The position numbers and the translations under genes were made by a program. A DNA stretch of 64,000 bases from Citrobacter koseri ATCC BAA-895. GTDB lineage: Bacteria > Pseudomonadota > Gammaproteobacteria > Enterobacterales > Enterobacteriaceae. The notes below the pieces were generated by a model. That model was not told the origin of the DNA. It worked only from the letters and a program-made list of their open reading frames with translations, and did not search any database. The stretch covers positions 4,650,001-4,714,000 of the forward strand of contig NC_009792.1 of the NCBI RefSeq assembly GCF_000018045.1, written 5' to 3'. Below, one piece after another: positions 1 through 8,908 of the stretch. Each line of letters opens with the position of its first letter. Position 1 is the stretch's first letter.

Positions 1-428
1 GCAATATTATTCGTCTTTGCGCCAATACCGGTTTTCGTCTGCATATTATCGAGCCGATGGGCTTCACATGGGATGATAAACGTCTGCGCCGCGCGGGGCT
101 GGACTATCACGAGTTTGCCGCCGTACAGCGCCATCACGATTACGCCGCCTTTGTCGCCGCCGAAAACCCACAGCGTCTGTTTGCTCTGACCACCAAAGGC
201 ACCCCTGCCCATAGCGCGGTGAGCTATCAGGATGGGGACTACCTGATGTTTGGCCCGGAAACGCGCGGTTTACCGGCGACCATTCTCGACGCGCTGCCCG
301 CAGAACAAAAAATTCGTATTCCAATGATGCCGGACAGCCGCAGCATGAACCTGTCGAACGCGGTGTCGGTCGTGGTATATGAGGCATGGCGCCAGTTGGG
401 GTATCCTGGCGCGGTATTGCGTCGTTGA
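1..428 (+). CDS. trmL: tRNA (cytidine/uridine-2'-O-)-methyltransferase TrmL, 5'-truncated by window edge
   Basis: The reading frame is open from base 3 and the first visible residues (NIIRLCANTGFRLHIIEP) are the N-terminal SPOUT segment of TrmL, so the true start lies a few codons outside the window. TrmL 2'-O-methylates the wobble base (position 34) of tRNA-Leu isoacceptors using S-adenosylmethionine. The knotted SAM-binding C-terminal part is visible as LMFGPETRGLP, IRIPM and SMNLSNAVSVVVYEAWRQ. The protein end (GYPGAVLRR) matches the length expected for the family. It converges with cysE across a BIME. The call is secure; only the N-terminus is missing. Confidence 0.96.
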   Translation, partial: NIIRLCANTGFRLHIIEPMGFTWDDKRLRRAGLDYHEFAAVQRHHDYAAFVAAENPQRLFALTTKGTPAHSAVSYQDGDYLMFGPETRGLPATILDALPAEQKIRIPMMPDSRSMNLSNAVSVVVYEAWRQLGYPGAVLRR

Positions 429-433
429 TTTCT

Positions 434-504
434 GTCGGATGGCGGCTGACGCCTTATCCGACCTACGGAGCTGGTAGGCCCGGTAAGCGCAGCGCCACCG
501 GGCA
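434..504. repeat. BIME (paired REP elements) between trmL and cysE
   Basis: Two inverted palindromic units are visible: GTCGGATGGCGGCTGACGCC followed by TTATCCGAC, then GGCCCGGTAAGCGCAGCGCC followed by ACCGGGC. This is the typical enterobacterial REP/BIME pattern and sits between two convergent genes, where it probably acts as an mRNA 3'-end stabiliser or gyrase/IHF target. Confidence 0.85.
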
Positions 505-509
505 TAAAG

Positions 510-1331
510 TCAGATGCCGTCGCCGTATTCGAACGTATGGTGAATCCCGTTAAAATGCTGATCCATATCCATTGACGGCTTATCGCTGTCGGGCTTACCG
601 ACAATCCGCGCCGGAACGCCCGCTGCGGTGGTGTGTGGCGGTACAGGCTGCAAGACCACGGAGCCCGCGCCAATCTTCGCGCCGCGCCCCACTTCGATAT
701 TGCCAAGGATCTTCGCCCCGGCGCCAATCATCACGCCTTCACGAATTTTGGGATGACGATCGCCGCTGGTTTTCCCGGTCCCGCCAAGCGTGACCGATTG
801 CAGGATCGAGACATCATTTTCGATTACCGCCGTTTCACCGACCACAATCCCCGTCGCGTGATCGAGCATAATGCCGCGTCCAATTTTCGCCGCCGGGTGA
901 ATATCGACCTGGAAGGTGACAGAAACCTGATTTTGCAGGAATATCGCCAGCGCGCGGCGGCCTTCATTCCATAACCAGTGGCCGATACGGTAGGCCTGGA
1001 GAGCATGGAAGCCTTTCAGATACAGAAGCGGCGTCGAGTATTTGTCTACCGCCGGGTCGCGGGTGCGTACCGCCTGAATATCACAGGCAGCAGAGGCGAT
1101 CATTTCCGGGTCGGCGGCGTAGGCCTCTTCCACCACTTCACGGATGGCGATGGCAGGCATAATCGGAGATGCGAGTTTGTTCGCCAGCATATAGCTCAGC
1201 GCACTGCCCAGGTTTTCATGCTTGAGTAGCGTCGCGTGGTAGAAACTGGCCAGCATCGGCTCACAGTCCGCCAGAGCCCGGGCTTCGGCTTTAATATTGT
1301 TCCAGACGATATCCAGTTCTTCACATGACAT
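510..1331 (-). CDS. cysE: serine O-acetyltransferase CysE
   Basis: CysE transfers acetyl from acetyl-CoA to L-serine, giving O-acetylserine, the committed step of cysteine synthesis in the cytoplasm. The 273-residue product has the full length of the enterobacterial enzyme. The N-terminal helical domain (MSCEELDIVWNNIKAEARAL) is followed by a left-handed beta-helix of hexapeptide repeats (about residues 140-245) with the catalytic stretch DHATGIVVGETAVI. The C-terminal tail ends in ...FEYGDGI; the terminal Ile is the residue known to dock into O-acetylserine sulfhydrylase CysK. It is the last gene of the leftward yibN-grxC-secB-gpsA-cysE group, 77 bp after gpsA. Known regulation is feedback inhibition by cysteine. 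Confidence 0.98.
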   Translation of the reverse strand: MSCEELDIVWNNIKAEARALADCEPMLASFYHATLLKHENLGSALSYMLANKLASPIMPAIAIREVVEEAYAADPEMIASAACDIQAVRTRDPAVDKYSTPLLYLKGFHALQAYRIGHWLWNEGRRALAIFLQNQVSVTFQVDIHPAAKIGRGIMLDHATGIVVGETAVIENDVSILQSVTLGGTGKTSGDRHPKIREGVMIGAGAKILGNIEVGRGAKIGAGSVVLQPVPPHTTAAGVPARIVGKPDSDKPSMDMDQHFNGIHHTFEYGDGI

Positions 1332-1408
1332 TGCTGACTCCAGGTATCAGGCTAACGACCGGCCCGTTCTTCGCGGGCCGGGTCATTTAATAAAACAGAT
1401 CCTTACGG

Positions 1409-2428
1409 CTAGTGGCGACTACGCTCGTCCTTGCGTGCACGACCTAATAACGTCAATGCTGCCTCGCGCGCGTTTTTTCCGCAATACAATACTTGATAAA
1501 TTTCCTCGGTTATTGGCATTTCGACACCAAAACGGTGCGCCAACTCACGAACTTCTTTTGTATTACGGTAGCCTTCAACCACCTGACCAATTTTGTCCTG
1601 CGCGCTCTGAACATCCATGCCCTGACCGAGCATCATGCCAAAACGGCGGTTACGCGACTGGTTGTCAGTACAGGTCAGAACCAGGTCGCCCAGACCCGCC
1701 ATTCCCATAAAGGTGGTCGGATCGGCCCCCAGCGCCGCGCCAAGACGCGACATCTCCGTCAGCCCACGCGTGATCAGCGCGGTACGTGCGTTTGCGCCAA
1801 AACCGATGCCGTCAGACATGCCTGCGCCAATCGCAATCACGTTTTTCACCGCACCGCCCAACTGCACGCCGATGAAATCGGGGTTGCTGTAGACGCGAAA
1901 ACTCTTACCGCAGTGCAAAAGTTCCTGCAAATCATCCGCGAAGGTTTCGTCCGTCGACGCCAGAGAAATTGCCGTCGGCAAACCCGCCGCCAGTTCTTTA
2001 GCGAATGTCGGGCCGGATATCACCGCCAGCGGGATGTCATCGCCCAGCGCTTCACGGGCGACATCCTGCAACAGGCGCCCCGTTTCCGCTTCCAGACCTT
2101 TGGTCGCCCAGACCAGGCGAGCATCAGGACGCATCAGCGGTTTAATCTGTCGCAGCACCTCGCCAAAGACATGGCTTGGCACCACCACCAGAATGTTACG
2201 GCTGGCCGCCAGCGCGGTGGCTAAGTCGCTTTCAAGGCGTAGCGTATCGGGAAAAGGCACATCAGGGAGGAACGCGACGTTGCAGCGGTCTCGCTCAAGG
2301 GTCGCGACATGTTTAGGATCGTGGCCCCACAGGACAACCTGGTGGCCGTTTCTCGCCAGGGTGATGGCAAGAGCGGTGCCGTACGAGCCAGCACCGATCA
2401 CAGTCATTGAAGCATTACTTTGGTTCAT
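1409..2428 (-). CDS. gpsA: NAD(P)H-dependent glycerol-3-phosphate dehydrogenase GpsA
   Basis: GpsA reduces dihydroxyacetone phosphate to sn-glycerol 3-phosphate, the backbone for phospholipid synthesis. At 339 residues it has the family length. The Rossmann nucleotide-binding motif GAGSYGTALAITLARNGH is at about residues 12-29, the second conserved block VVVPSHVFGEVLRQI follows near residue 80, and the catalytic-lysine region GGAVKNVIAIGAGMSDG lies near residue 190. Its ATG overlaps the secB stop codon by one base (TGATG), implying translational coupling with secB, as in E. coli. Confidence 0.98.
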   Translation of the reverse strand: MNQSNASMTVIGAGSYGTALAITLARNGHQVVLWGHDPKHVATLERDRCNVAFLPDVPFPDTLRLESDLATALAASRNILVVVPSHVFGEVLRQIKPLMRPDARLVWATKGLEAETGRLLQDVAREALGDDIPLAVISGPTFAKELAAGLPTAISLASTDETFADDLQELLHCGKSFRVYSNPDFIGVQLGGAVKNVIAIGAGMSDGIGFGANARTALITRGLTEMSRLGAALGADPTTFMGMAGLGDLVLTCTDNQSRNRRFGMMLGQGMDVQSAQDKIGQVVEGYRNTKEVRELAHRFGVEMPITEEIYQVLYCGKNAREAALTLLGRARKDERSRH

Positions 2429-2895
2429 CAGGCATCCTGATGTTCTTCAGTACCTTCGCCAGCCTGCTGCTGTAAATAGTTCATGAACAGCGCATCGAAG
2501 TTAACCGGCGCAAGATTCAGTTGCGGGAACGTGCCGCGTGAAACCAGGCTGGTGATGCATTCGCGGGCATACGGGAACAGAATGTTCGGGCAGTATGCAC
2601 CCAGGCAATGCGCCATCTGAGTTCCTTCAATACCACTGATGGAGAAAATGCCGCCCTGCTGAACTTCGCACAGGAAAGCGGTCTCTTCGCCCAGGGAAGC
2701 CGTTACGGTAACACGCAGTACCACTTCGTATACGTCATCTGCCAGTTGAGTAGACGCCGTATCAAGATCAAGTTTAACCTCTGGCTGCCAATCTTTCTGG
2801 AAAACATGCGGCGCATTTGGCGCTTCGAAAGACACATCCTTGGTATAGATACGTTGGATCTGGAAAGCCATTTCGGTGTTATTTTGTTCTGACAT
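2428..2895 (-). CDS. secB: protein-export chaperone SecB
   Basis: SecB is a tetrameric cytoplasmic chaperone that keeps presecretory proteins unfolded and hands them to SecA. The 155-residue product begins MSEQNNTEMAFQIQRIYTKD and contains the family core (VYEVVLRVTVTASLGEETAFLCEVQQ; HCLGAYCPNILFPYARE). The C-terminal tail (QQQAGEGTEEHQDA) is the acidic SecA-contact region. It sits between grxC and gpsA in the same leftward operon and overlaps gpsA by one base. Confidence 0.98.
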   Translation of the reverse strand: MSEQNNTEMAFQIQRIYTKDVSFEAPNAPHVFQKDWQPEVKLDLDTASTQLADDVYEVVLRVTVTASLGEETAFLCEVQQGGIFSISGIEGTQMAHCLGAYCPNILFPYARECITSLVSRGTFPQLNLAPVNFDALFMNYLQQQAGEGTEEHQDA

Positions 2896-2942
2896 GTGTA
2901 GAAAACCCTTTAGTGTTGTCCTTAAAATACTTGCGGCATGTT

Positions 2943-3194
2943 TTAACGCAGCAGGGGATCCAGTCCACCACGCGCATCCAACGCATACAAGTCGTCACAG
3001 CCGCCAATGTGCTGTGCATCAATAAAAATCTGCGGAACCGTCGTGCGGCCACTACGCTTGATCATCTCTTCACGTTTTACGGCATCGCCGTCAATCGGAA
3101 GTTCCTGGAAACTCACACCCTTACTGCTCAACAGCGCTTTTGCACGATGGCAAAACGGGCAGGTTACTTTGGTGTAGATCTCGATGTTGGCCAT
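2943..3194 (-). CDS. grxC: glutaredoxin 3 GrxC
   Basis: GrxC is a small cytoplasmic glutathione-dependent disulfide oxidoreductase. The 83-residue protein carries the redox motif Cys12-Pro-Phe-Cys15 (TCPFCHRAK); the familiar E. coli sequence has CPYC, so Phe replaces Tyr at one active-site position. The TVPQIFID cis-proline segment and GGCDDLYALDARGGLDPLL glutathione-binding end are present. It lies 47 bp upstream of secB and 27 bp downstream of yibN, on the same strand. Confidence 0.97.
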   Translation of the reverse strand: MANIEIYTKVTCPFCHRAKALLSSKGVSFQELPIDGDAVKREEMIKRSGRTTVPQIFIDAQHIGGCDDLYALDARGGLDPLLR

Positions 3195-3221
3195 GACTTA
3201 TCTCCCGTGTTGAGTAACGCG

Positions 3222-3653
3222 TTATTTCCCGCGCACTAATGGCAGGTTCTCACCGCTCCAGCCCGCAACGCCTTCTTTCAGCACAAAAACTTTCTCAAAG
3301 CCCGCTTTGATCAGTGCGTTTGCGGATTCCTGACACTGCATACCGGAACCATCAACCACGATCAGAGGCTTATCTTTGTGCTTTTCAAGCTCGCCAACGT
3401 TGTTGGCCTTGATTTCGCTCGGCAGCAGGTTAGTCGCGCCCGCGATATGGCCTTTGCGGAAGTCGTCACGCTGACGTAAATCCACCACAACGGCGTCTTC
3501 TTTGTTGATAAGACGCGTCGCTTCGCCGCGAGTAATAACCTTAACTTTAGACATCAGGCCTTTGAAAGTGGTGAACAACACCGCCACCAGTAACGCAATC
3601 CAGGCGATACTCAGTATGGGATGGCGGCCAACAAATTGCATAATTTCTTGCAT
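3222..3653 (-). CDS. yibN: rhodanese-like membrane-anchored protein YibN
   Basis: This is a 143-residue single-pass membrane protein. An N-terminal hydrophobic segment (HPILSIAWIALLVAVLFTTF, residues about 11-30) is followed by a rhodanese domain (VVVDLRQRDDFRKGHIAG ... VVDGSGMQCQESANALIKAGF). The Cys in GSGMQCQ is at the usual rhodanese active-site loop, so sulfurtransferase activity is plausible, but the physiological role is not settled. I chose the ATG at 3653 (MQEIMQFVGRHP), as in E. coli, rather than a TTG four codons upstream that has no properly spaced ribosome site. It is the first gene of the grxC-secB-gpsA-cysE group. Confidence 0.94.
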   Translation of the reverse strand: MQEIMQFVGRHPILSIAWIALLVAVLFTTFKGLMSKVKVITRGEATRLINKEDAVVVDLRQRDDFRKGHIAGATNLLPSEIKANNVGELEKHKDKPLIVVDGSGMQCQESANALIKAGFEKVFVLKEGVAGWSGENLPLVRGK

Positions 3654-3901
3654 GGGGGGTAACAACTCCCGACTCAGTGATTAAAAAAACCAGGAAAGGA
3701 GTATACCTGCGCGTTGGCGCAAATACAGCCAGAGCGTGCAATGGATTGCATTTTTGCGGGGCGCTACGGAAAAAAAACGTCGATCCGCGCCGTCCCCGGC
3801 TCGCTCTCTGCCCCATTCTTTGATCTTCTGAGGCTATTTTATCGATTCAGCTGTAGTAAAATTACGCAATTATTTTGTCTATTGAGTGTGAGGTTGTCGC
3901 A

Positions 3902-5446
3902 ATGTCGGTTTCTAAAAAACCTATGGTACTGGTGATTCTGGATGGCTATGGCTACCGTGAAGACAGCCAGGATAACGCCATTTTGAATGCCAAAACCCCG
4001 GTAATGGATGCTCTGTGGGCAAAACGTCCGCATACCCTGATCGACGCTTCCGGTCTGGAAGTGGGTCTGCCGGACCGTCAGATGGGCAACTCCGAAGTGG
4101 GTCACGTTAACCTGGGCGCGGGCCGTATCGTGTATCAGGATCTGACGCGCCTGGATGTTGAAATTAAAGAACGTACCTTCTTCGCTAACCCGGTACTGAC
4201 GGCTGCGGTCGATCAGGCGAAAAATACCGGTAAAGCCGTGCACATTATGGGCCTGCTGTCTGCGGGCGGTGTGCACAGCCACGAAGACCACATCATGGCG
4301 ATGGTCGAACTGGCCGCAGAACGCGGCGCAGAGAAAATTTATCTGCACGCCTTCCTTGATGGCCGCGATACCCCGCCACGCAGCGCGGAATCCTCGCTGA
4401 AAAAATTCGAAGACAAGTTTGCCGCGCTGGGCAAAGGCCGCGTAGCGTCCATTATTGGTCGTTACTATGCAATGGACCGCGACAACCGCTGGGATCGCGT
4501 TGAGCAGGCCTATGACCTGATGACGCTGGCGCAGGGTGAATTCCAGGCCGATACCGCCGTTGCTGGCCTGCTGGCCGCTTACGCGCGTGACGAAAACGAC
4601 GAATTCGTGAAAGCGACCGTCATTCGCGCGGAAGGTCAGGCCGATGCCGCGATGGAAGACGGCGACACGCTGATTTTCATGAACTTCCGTGCTGACCGCG
4701 CCCGCGAAATTACCCGCGCGTTCGTTAATGCGGATTTCGACGGCTTCGCCCGTAAGAAAGTGGTTAATCTGAACTTCGTCATGCTGACCGAGTACGCCGC
4801 TGATATCAAAACCGCCGTGGCTTACCCACCGGCATCGCTGGCAAACACCTTCGGCGAGTGGATGGCGAAGAACGACAAAACCCAACTGCGCATTTCCGAA
4901 ACGGAAAAATACGCCCACGTCACCTTCTTCTTCAACGGCGGCGTAGAAGAACCGTTTGCAGGCGAAGAACGCATCCTGATCAACTCGCCTAAAGTGGCGA
5001 CCTACGATCTACAGCCGGAAATGAGTTCCGCAGAACTGACCGAAAAACTGGTTGCGGCTATCGGGAGCGGCAAGTACGACACCATCATCTGTAACTACCC
5101 GAACGGTGATATGGTCGGTCACACTGGCGTGATGGAAGCAGCAGTTAAAGCGGTTGAAGCGCTGGATCACTGCGTTGAGCAGGTTGCTAAAGCGGTTGAG
5201 TCCGTTGGTGGCCAACTGCTGATCACCGCAGACCACGGCAACGCCGAGCAGATGCGCGATCCATCCACCGGCCAGGCGCACACCGCGCATACCAACCTGC
5301 CGGTTCCGCTGATTTATGTCGGCGCGAAAAGCGTAAAAGCGGTCGAAGGCGGCAAACTTTCTGATATCGCACCGACGATGTTGACGCTGATGGGTATGGA
5401 AATCCCGAAAGAGATGACTGGTAAGCCGCTGTTCATCGTGGAATAA
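3902..5446 (+). CDS. gpmM: 2,3-bisphosphoglycerate-independent phosphoglycerate mutase GpmM
   Basis: GpmM interconverts 3- and 2-phosphoglycerate in glycolysis using two Mn2+ ions and a phosphoserine intermediate. The product is 514 residues, the exact family length. The metal-binding LDGYGYRED starts at residue 13, the catalytic serine is Ser64 in MGNSEVGHVNLGAGR, and the second metal block is ITADHGNAEQMRDP near residue 440. The ATG at 3902 is chosen because a GAGG ribosome site lies just upstream and the protein then begins MSVSKKPMVLVILDG; an in-frame TTG nine codons earlier is an unlikely start. It heads a gpmM-envC-yibQ group. Confidence 0.97.
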   Translation: MSVSKKPMVLVILDGYGYREDSQDNAILNAKTPVMDALWAKRPHTLIDASGLEVGLPDRQMGNSEVGHVNLGAGRIVYQDLTRLDVEIKERTFFANPVLTAAVDQAKNTGKAVHIMGLLSAGGVHSHEDHIMAMVELAAERGAEKIYLHAFLDGRDTPPRSAESSLKKFEDKFAALGKGRVASIIGRYYAMDRDNRWDRVEQAYDLMTLAQGEFQADTAVAGLLAAYARDENDEFVKATVIRAEGQADAAMEDGDTLIFMNFRADRAREITRAFVNADFDGFARKKVVNLNFVMLTEYAADIKTAVAYPPASLANTFGEWMAKNDKTQLRISETEKYAHVTFFFNGGVEEPFAGEERILINSPKVATYDLQPEMSSAELTEKLVAAIGSGKYDTIICNYPNGDMVGHTGVMEAAVKAVEALDHCVEQVAKAVESVGGQLLITADHGNAEQMRDPSTGQAHTAHTNLPVPLIYVGAKSVKAVEGGKLSDIAPTMLTLMGMEIPKEMTGKPLFIVE

Positions 5447-5455
5447 TCCTTCCCC

Positions 5456-6739
5456 ATGAGGGGAAAGGCGTTTAATTCCATTACACGGGCCGTGAAACCA
5501 CGCAGGTTTTCAGTCAGGCCCATGATTTACGCCAGCGTGTTGAGCGCTGGCGTATTGTTGTGCGCCTTTTCCGCCCATGCGGATGACCGCGATCAGCTCA
5601 AATCCATCCAGGCGGATATCGCCGCCAAAGAGCGCGCCGTACGCCAGCAACAGCAGCAACGTTCCAGTTTGCTCGCACAGCTCAAAACGCAGGAAGAGGC
5701 CATCTCCGCCGCCGCGCGTAAACTGCGTGAAACCCAGAATACCCTTGCCCAGTTGAATAAGCAGATCGACGCAATGAACGCGTCTATCGCGAAGCTGGAA
5801 CAACAAAAAGCCATTCAGGAACGCAGCCTTGCCGCGCAGCTGGATGCGGCGTTTCGCCAGGGCGAGCATACGGGGATTCAGCTCATTCTTAGCGGTGAAG
5901 AGAGCCAGCGCGGGCAGCGTTTGCAGGCCTATTTCGGTTATCTGAACCAGGCGCGCCAGGACACCATTGCCGAACTGAAACAGACGCGTGAAGAGGTGGC
6001 GTCTCAGAAAGCGGCGCTGGAAGAGAAACAGAGCCAGCAACAGACGCTGCTGTATGAACAGCGCGCCCAACAGGCGAAGCTGGAGCAGGCGCGTAATGAG
6101 CGTCAGAAAACGATCGCCGGTCTTGAGTCGTCAATCCAGCAGGGACAACAGCAGTTAAGTGAATTGCGGGCGAACGAATCCCGCCTGCGCAACAGCATCG
6201 CGCGCGCAGAGGCGGCCGCCAAAGCCCGGGCGGAGCGAGAAGCCCGCGAAGCGCAGGCGGTGCGCAATCGTCAGCAGGAAGCCACCCGCAAAGGCACAAC
6301 CTACAAACCAACCGAAAGCGAAAAATCGTTGATGTCCCGTACCGGCGGTCTGGGTTCACCGCGCGGTCAGGCATTCTGGCCCGTTCGCGGCCCAACGCTG
6401 CATCGTTATGGCGAACAGCTGCAAGGTGAGCTACGTTGGAAAGGGATGGTTATCGGTGCGTCTGAAGGTACTGAAGTCAAAGCAATTGCGGACGGCAGGG
6501 TGATTCTGGCGGACTGGTTGCAGGGCTACGGTCTGGTCGTCGTCGTGGAGCACGGTAAAGGCGATATGAGCCTTTATGGGTATAACCAGAGCGCACTGGT
6601 CAGCGTTGGCACACAGGTTCGCGCAGGCCAGCCTATTGCGCTTGTAGGCAGCAGCGGCGGTCAGGGCCGACCGTCACTCTATTTCGAAATTCGTCGCCAG
6701 GGTCAGGCCGTCAATCCACAGCCGTGGTTGGGAAGATAA
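5456..6739 (+). CDS. envC: murein hydrolase activator EnvC
   Basis: EnvC is a periplasmic divisome factor that activates the amidases AmiA and AmiB for septal peptidoglycan splitting. A signal peptide is visible (PMIYASVLSAGVLLCAFSAHA, about residues 23-43), then a long coiled coil rich in Q/E/K/R (residues about 45-280), then a C-terminal LytM/M23-fold domain (GMVIGASEGTEVKAIADGRV ... SLYFEIRRQGQAVNPQPW). Known EnvC has a degenerate LytM site and acts as an activator rather than a hydrolase. The start is ATG at 5456, 9 bp after gpmM; the E. coli 419-residue form would start about eight codons later, where this sequence has ATT. yibQ follows after 3 bp. Confidence 0.95.
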   Translation: MRGKAFNSITRAVKPRRFSVRPMIYASVLSAGVLLCAFSAHADDRDQLKSIQADIAAKERAVRQQQQQRSSLLAQLKTQEEAISAAARKLRETQNTLAQLNKQIDAMNASIAKLEQQKAIQERSLAAQLDAAFRQGEHTGIQLILSGEESQRGQRLQAYFGYLNQARQDTIAELKQTREEVASQKAALEEKQSQQQTLLYEQRAQQAKLEQARNERQKTIAGLESSIQQGQQQLSELRANESRLRNSIARAEAAAKARAEREAREAQAVRNRQQEATRKGTTYKPTESEKSLMSRTGGLGSPRGQAFWPVRGPTLHRYGEQLQGELRWKGMVIGASEGTEVKAIADGRVILADWLQGYGLVVVVEHGKGDMSLYGYNQSALVSVGTQVRAGQPIALVGSSGGQGRPSLYFEIRRQGQAVNPQPWLGR

Positions 6740-6742
6740 GTT

Positions 6743-7708
6743 TTGCCTCACTTTCGTCGCACAATACTCTCACTCGCCAGCCTGCTGGCATTCGCCTCCC
6801 CTGTTTTTGCTGGCAAACTCGCCATCGTAATCGACGATTTTGGTTATCGTCCGCACAATGAAAATCAGGTGCTGGCGATGCCGTCCGCCCTCTCCGTTGC
6901 CGTCCTGCCCAATGCCCCACATGCCCGTGAAATGGCAACCAAAGCGCACAACAGCGGGCATGAGGTGCTGATCCATCTGCCGATGGCGCCGCTGAGCAAG
7001 CAGCCGCTGGAGAAAGATACGCTGCGCCCGGAGATGAGCAGCGACGAAATTGAACGCATTATTCGCGATGCGGTGAATAAGGTGCCGTATGCCGTGGGTC
7101 TCAACAACCACATGGGCAGCGCGATGACCTCCAGCCTGTTTGGCATGCAAAAAGTGATGCAGGCGCTGGAGCGTTATAATCTTTACTTCCTCGACAGCAT
7201 GACCATTGGCAACAGTCAGGCGATGCGTGCCGCCTCCGGGACGGGCGTGAAGGTGATTAAGCGCAAAGTGTTCCTTGATGATACGCAGAACGAAGCGGAT
7301 ATTCGTCGCCAGTTTAATCGCGCCATTGAGTTAGCCCGTCGCAACGGGTCCGCTATCGCGATTGGGCACCCGCATCCATCAACGGTGCGAGTCCTTCAGC
7401 AGATGGTCTATAACCTGCCTGCGGATATTACGCTGGTGCGTCCGAGCAGCCTGCTCAACGAGCCGCAGACAGATACCTCTACGCCAAATCTGACGCCGCC
7501 GAAAAACGGTACGCCGGATTCGCCGCGAAATCCGTTCCGCGGCGTGAAGGTGTGTAAATCGAAGAAACCGTTAGAACCTGTCTACGCCAGCCGGTTCTTT
7601 AGCGTGTTAAGCGAAAGCATTACGCAGAGCACGATGGTGAACTACTTCCGGCATCAGTGGCAAGGCTGGGGCAAGATCGCTGCCCCCCAGAACGCTAACG
7701 CGGATTAA
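6743..7708 (+). CDS. yibQ: divergent polysaccharide deacetylase family protein YibQ
   Basis: A signal peptide (LSLASLLAFASPVFA) precedes a divergent polysaccharide deacetylase (DUF610) domain with LAIVIDDFGYRPHNENQVL, EVLIHLPMAP and NNHMGSAMT motifs. The protein is 321 residues and presumably periplasmic; its substrate is unknown. The start is TTG at 6743, three bases after the envC stop, giving MPHFRR as in E. coli. Its last 14 bases overlap the end of the convergent waaH gene (7695-7708). The strict envC-yibQ linkage suggests a cell-wall role, which is inference. Confidence 0.9.
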   Translation: MPHFRRTILSLASLLAFASPVFAGKLAIVIDDFGYRPHNENQVLAMPSALSVAVLPNAPHAREMATKAHNSGHEVLIHLPMAPLSKQPLEKDTLRPEMSSDEIERIIRDAVNKVPYAVGLNNHMGSAMTSSLFGMQKVMQALERYNLYFLDSMTIGNSQAMRAASGTGVKVIKRKVFLDDTQNEADIRRQFNRAIELARRNGSAIAIGHPHPSTVRVLQQMVYNLPADITLVRPSSLLNEPQTDTSTPNLTPPKNGTPDSPRNPFRGVKVCKSKKPLEPVYASRFFSVLSESITQSTMVNYFRHQWQGWGKIAAPQNANAD

Positions 7709-8729
7709 TCGCTTTACGGGCAACGCGGTGGTGCGAGGCCGTTTTATCACGCCACCGGTATAACCGACCCGACCACAACAGCGCCTGATAAGCCGCCTTC
7801 GCGCTTCGTATGTTAAGCATCATGCGCTTATACATGCCGGAGGCAAATATTTCGGCGATCATCCGCTGGCGAATAAGCGTGTCCTGCTCCTTACGCACCG
7901 CATGACACACCCGCAGCGCTTCCCAGGTAATTTGTTGCTTAAATTCAGGATAGACGGGAATGCGATCCGCATAATCACTATTCAACTTTTCTAATAAACG
8001 CGTGATTTTAATGTAGTGTCGCTGGTAATGCAGATTACGCTCACCTTGTCGTTTCAGGCGGCTAACAGACTGATCGTGAAGAAAATATTTATACAACACC
8101 TGTTCGGTATAGCGTACGCGCGTGGCATTGAACATCACTTCCGTGGTCCACAGGATATCCTGATGATGTAATCCTGGAACAAAGCTAATCGCGTGTTTTT
8201 CAATAAGGGCGCGCCGATAAACGCCCATCCAGACAACATGCGTCCAGCGGCGTGAAGCCAGCCCCATACGCAGCCAGTCCGGGCCGGTTAATACCCCTGT
8301 CGACCGAATGCGATCCGTGGGAATGGATGGCCAGGTATGCCCCGTCTCAAGAATGCACCAGTCTGCATTACACTGCGCCACATCCAGGTCATCCTGTAGC
8401 GCCATGGTCATCAGCGTTTCATACATGTTCGGATACACCAAATCATCGGCATCGACAAAAGCAACGTAGTCGCCGGTCGCCGCGGCCAACCCCCGGTTGC
8501 GGGCCACGGACGCGCCTGCATTATCCTGATGCAACAGGTGAACATGTGAATGGGTATCGGCAAAATGCCTTGCGATATCAACGGAGTTGTCGGTAGACCC
8601 GTCGTTAACAATGATGATCTCCAGCGCATTCCATGTTTGTGCAATCAAAGATTCCATGCATGCCTGGAAGCTATTACCCGCATTGTATAACGGAATAATA
8701 ACACTCAGTGTACTTGTGCTGCTTTTCAT
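7695..8729 (-). CDS. waaH: UDP-glucuronate:LPS heptose III glucuronosyltransferase WaaH (YibD)
   Basis: This is a GT-A family 2 glycosyltransferase of 344 residues. The N-terminus SVIIPLYNAGNSFQACMESL, the NDGSTDNS motif, the NAGASVARNRGLAAATGDY stretch and the AFVDADD metal-binding motif (about residues 90-96) are all present. By position (next to yibQ and upstream of tdh-kbl) and sequence it is the YibD/WaaH protein, which in E. coli adds glucuronic acid to the third heptose of the LPS inner core and is induced by phosphate limitation through PhoB. The C-terminus is basic and probably membrane-associated. It ends inside the 3' end of yibQ. Confidence 0.9.
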   Translation of the reverse strand: MKSSTSTLSVIIPLYNAGNSFQACMESLIAQTWNALEIIIVNDGSTDNSVDIARHFADTHSHVHLLHQDNAGASVARNRGLAAATGDYVAFVDADDLVYPNMYETLMTMALQDDLDVAQCNADWCILETGHTWPSIPTDRIRSTGVLTGPDWLRMGLASRRWTHVVWMGVYRRALIEKHAISFVPGLHHQDILWTTEVMFNATRVRYTEQVLYKYFLHDQSVSRLKRQGERNLHYQRHYIKITRLLEKLNSDYADRIPVYPEFKQQITWEALRVCHAVRKEQDTLIRQRMIAEIFASGMYKRMMLNIRSAKAAYQALLWSGRLYRWRDKTASHHRVARKAINPR

Positions 8730-8908
8730 AGAATGGCCCGTCAGTCTTTAATACATTGGCCCTTTCTACCGTGCTTTCATTAAGAAATTATTAAGTCCAG
8801 TGGAGATGATGGTTAAGGCGCACAAAACACCCTACAGATGAGAAGCCTCACCATGTATACTACGCCTTCGTATTATACGTATTTAGAATACTTATCTTGA
8901 GGGAAGTG

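Noticed and set aside
1493..2224. 243-codon open frame on the plus strand over gpsA
   Set aside because: It is a shadow of gpsA with an unlikely composition rich in His, Arg and Gln.
3839..4918. 359-codon open frame on the minus strand over gpmM
   Set aside because: It is antisense to a strongly conserved gene, has no ribosome site or recognisable domain, and arises from the codon bias of gpmM.
5510..6070. 186-codon open frame on the minus strand over envC
   Set aside because: It mirrors the coiled-coil repeats of envC and is not a plausible gene.
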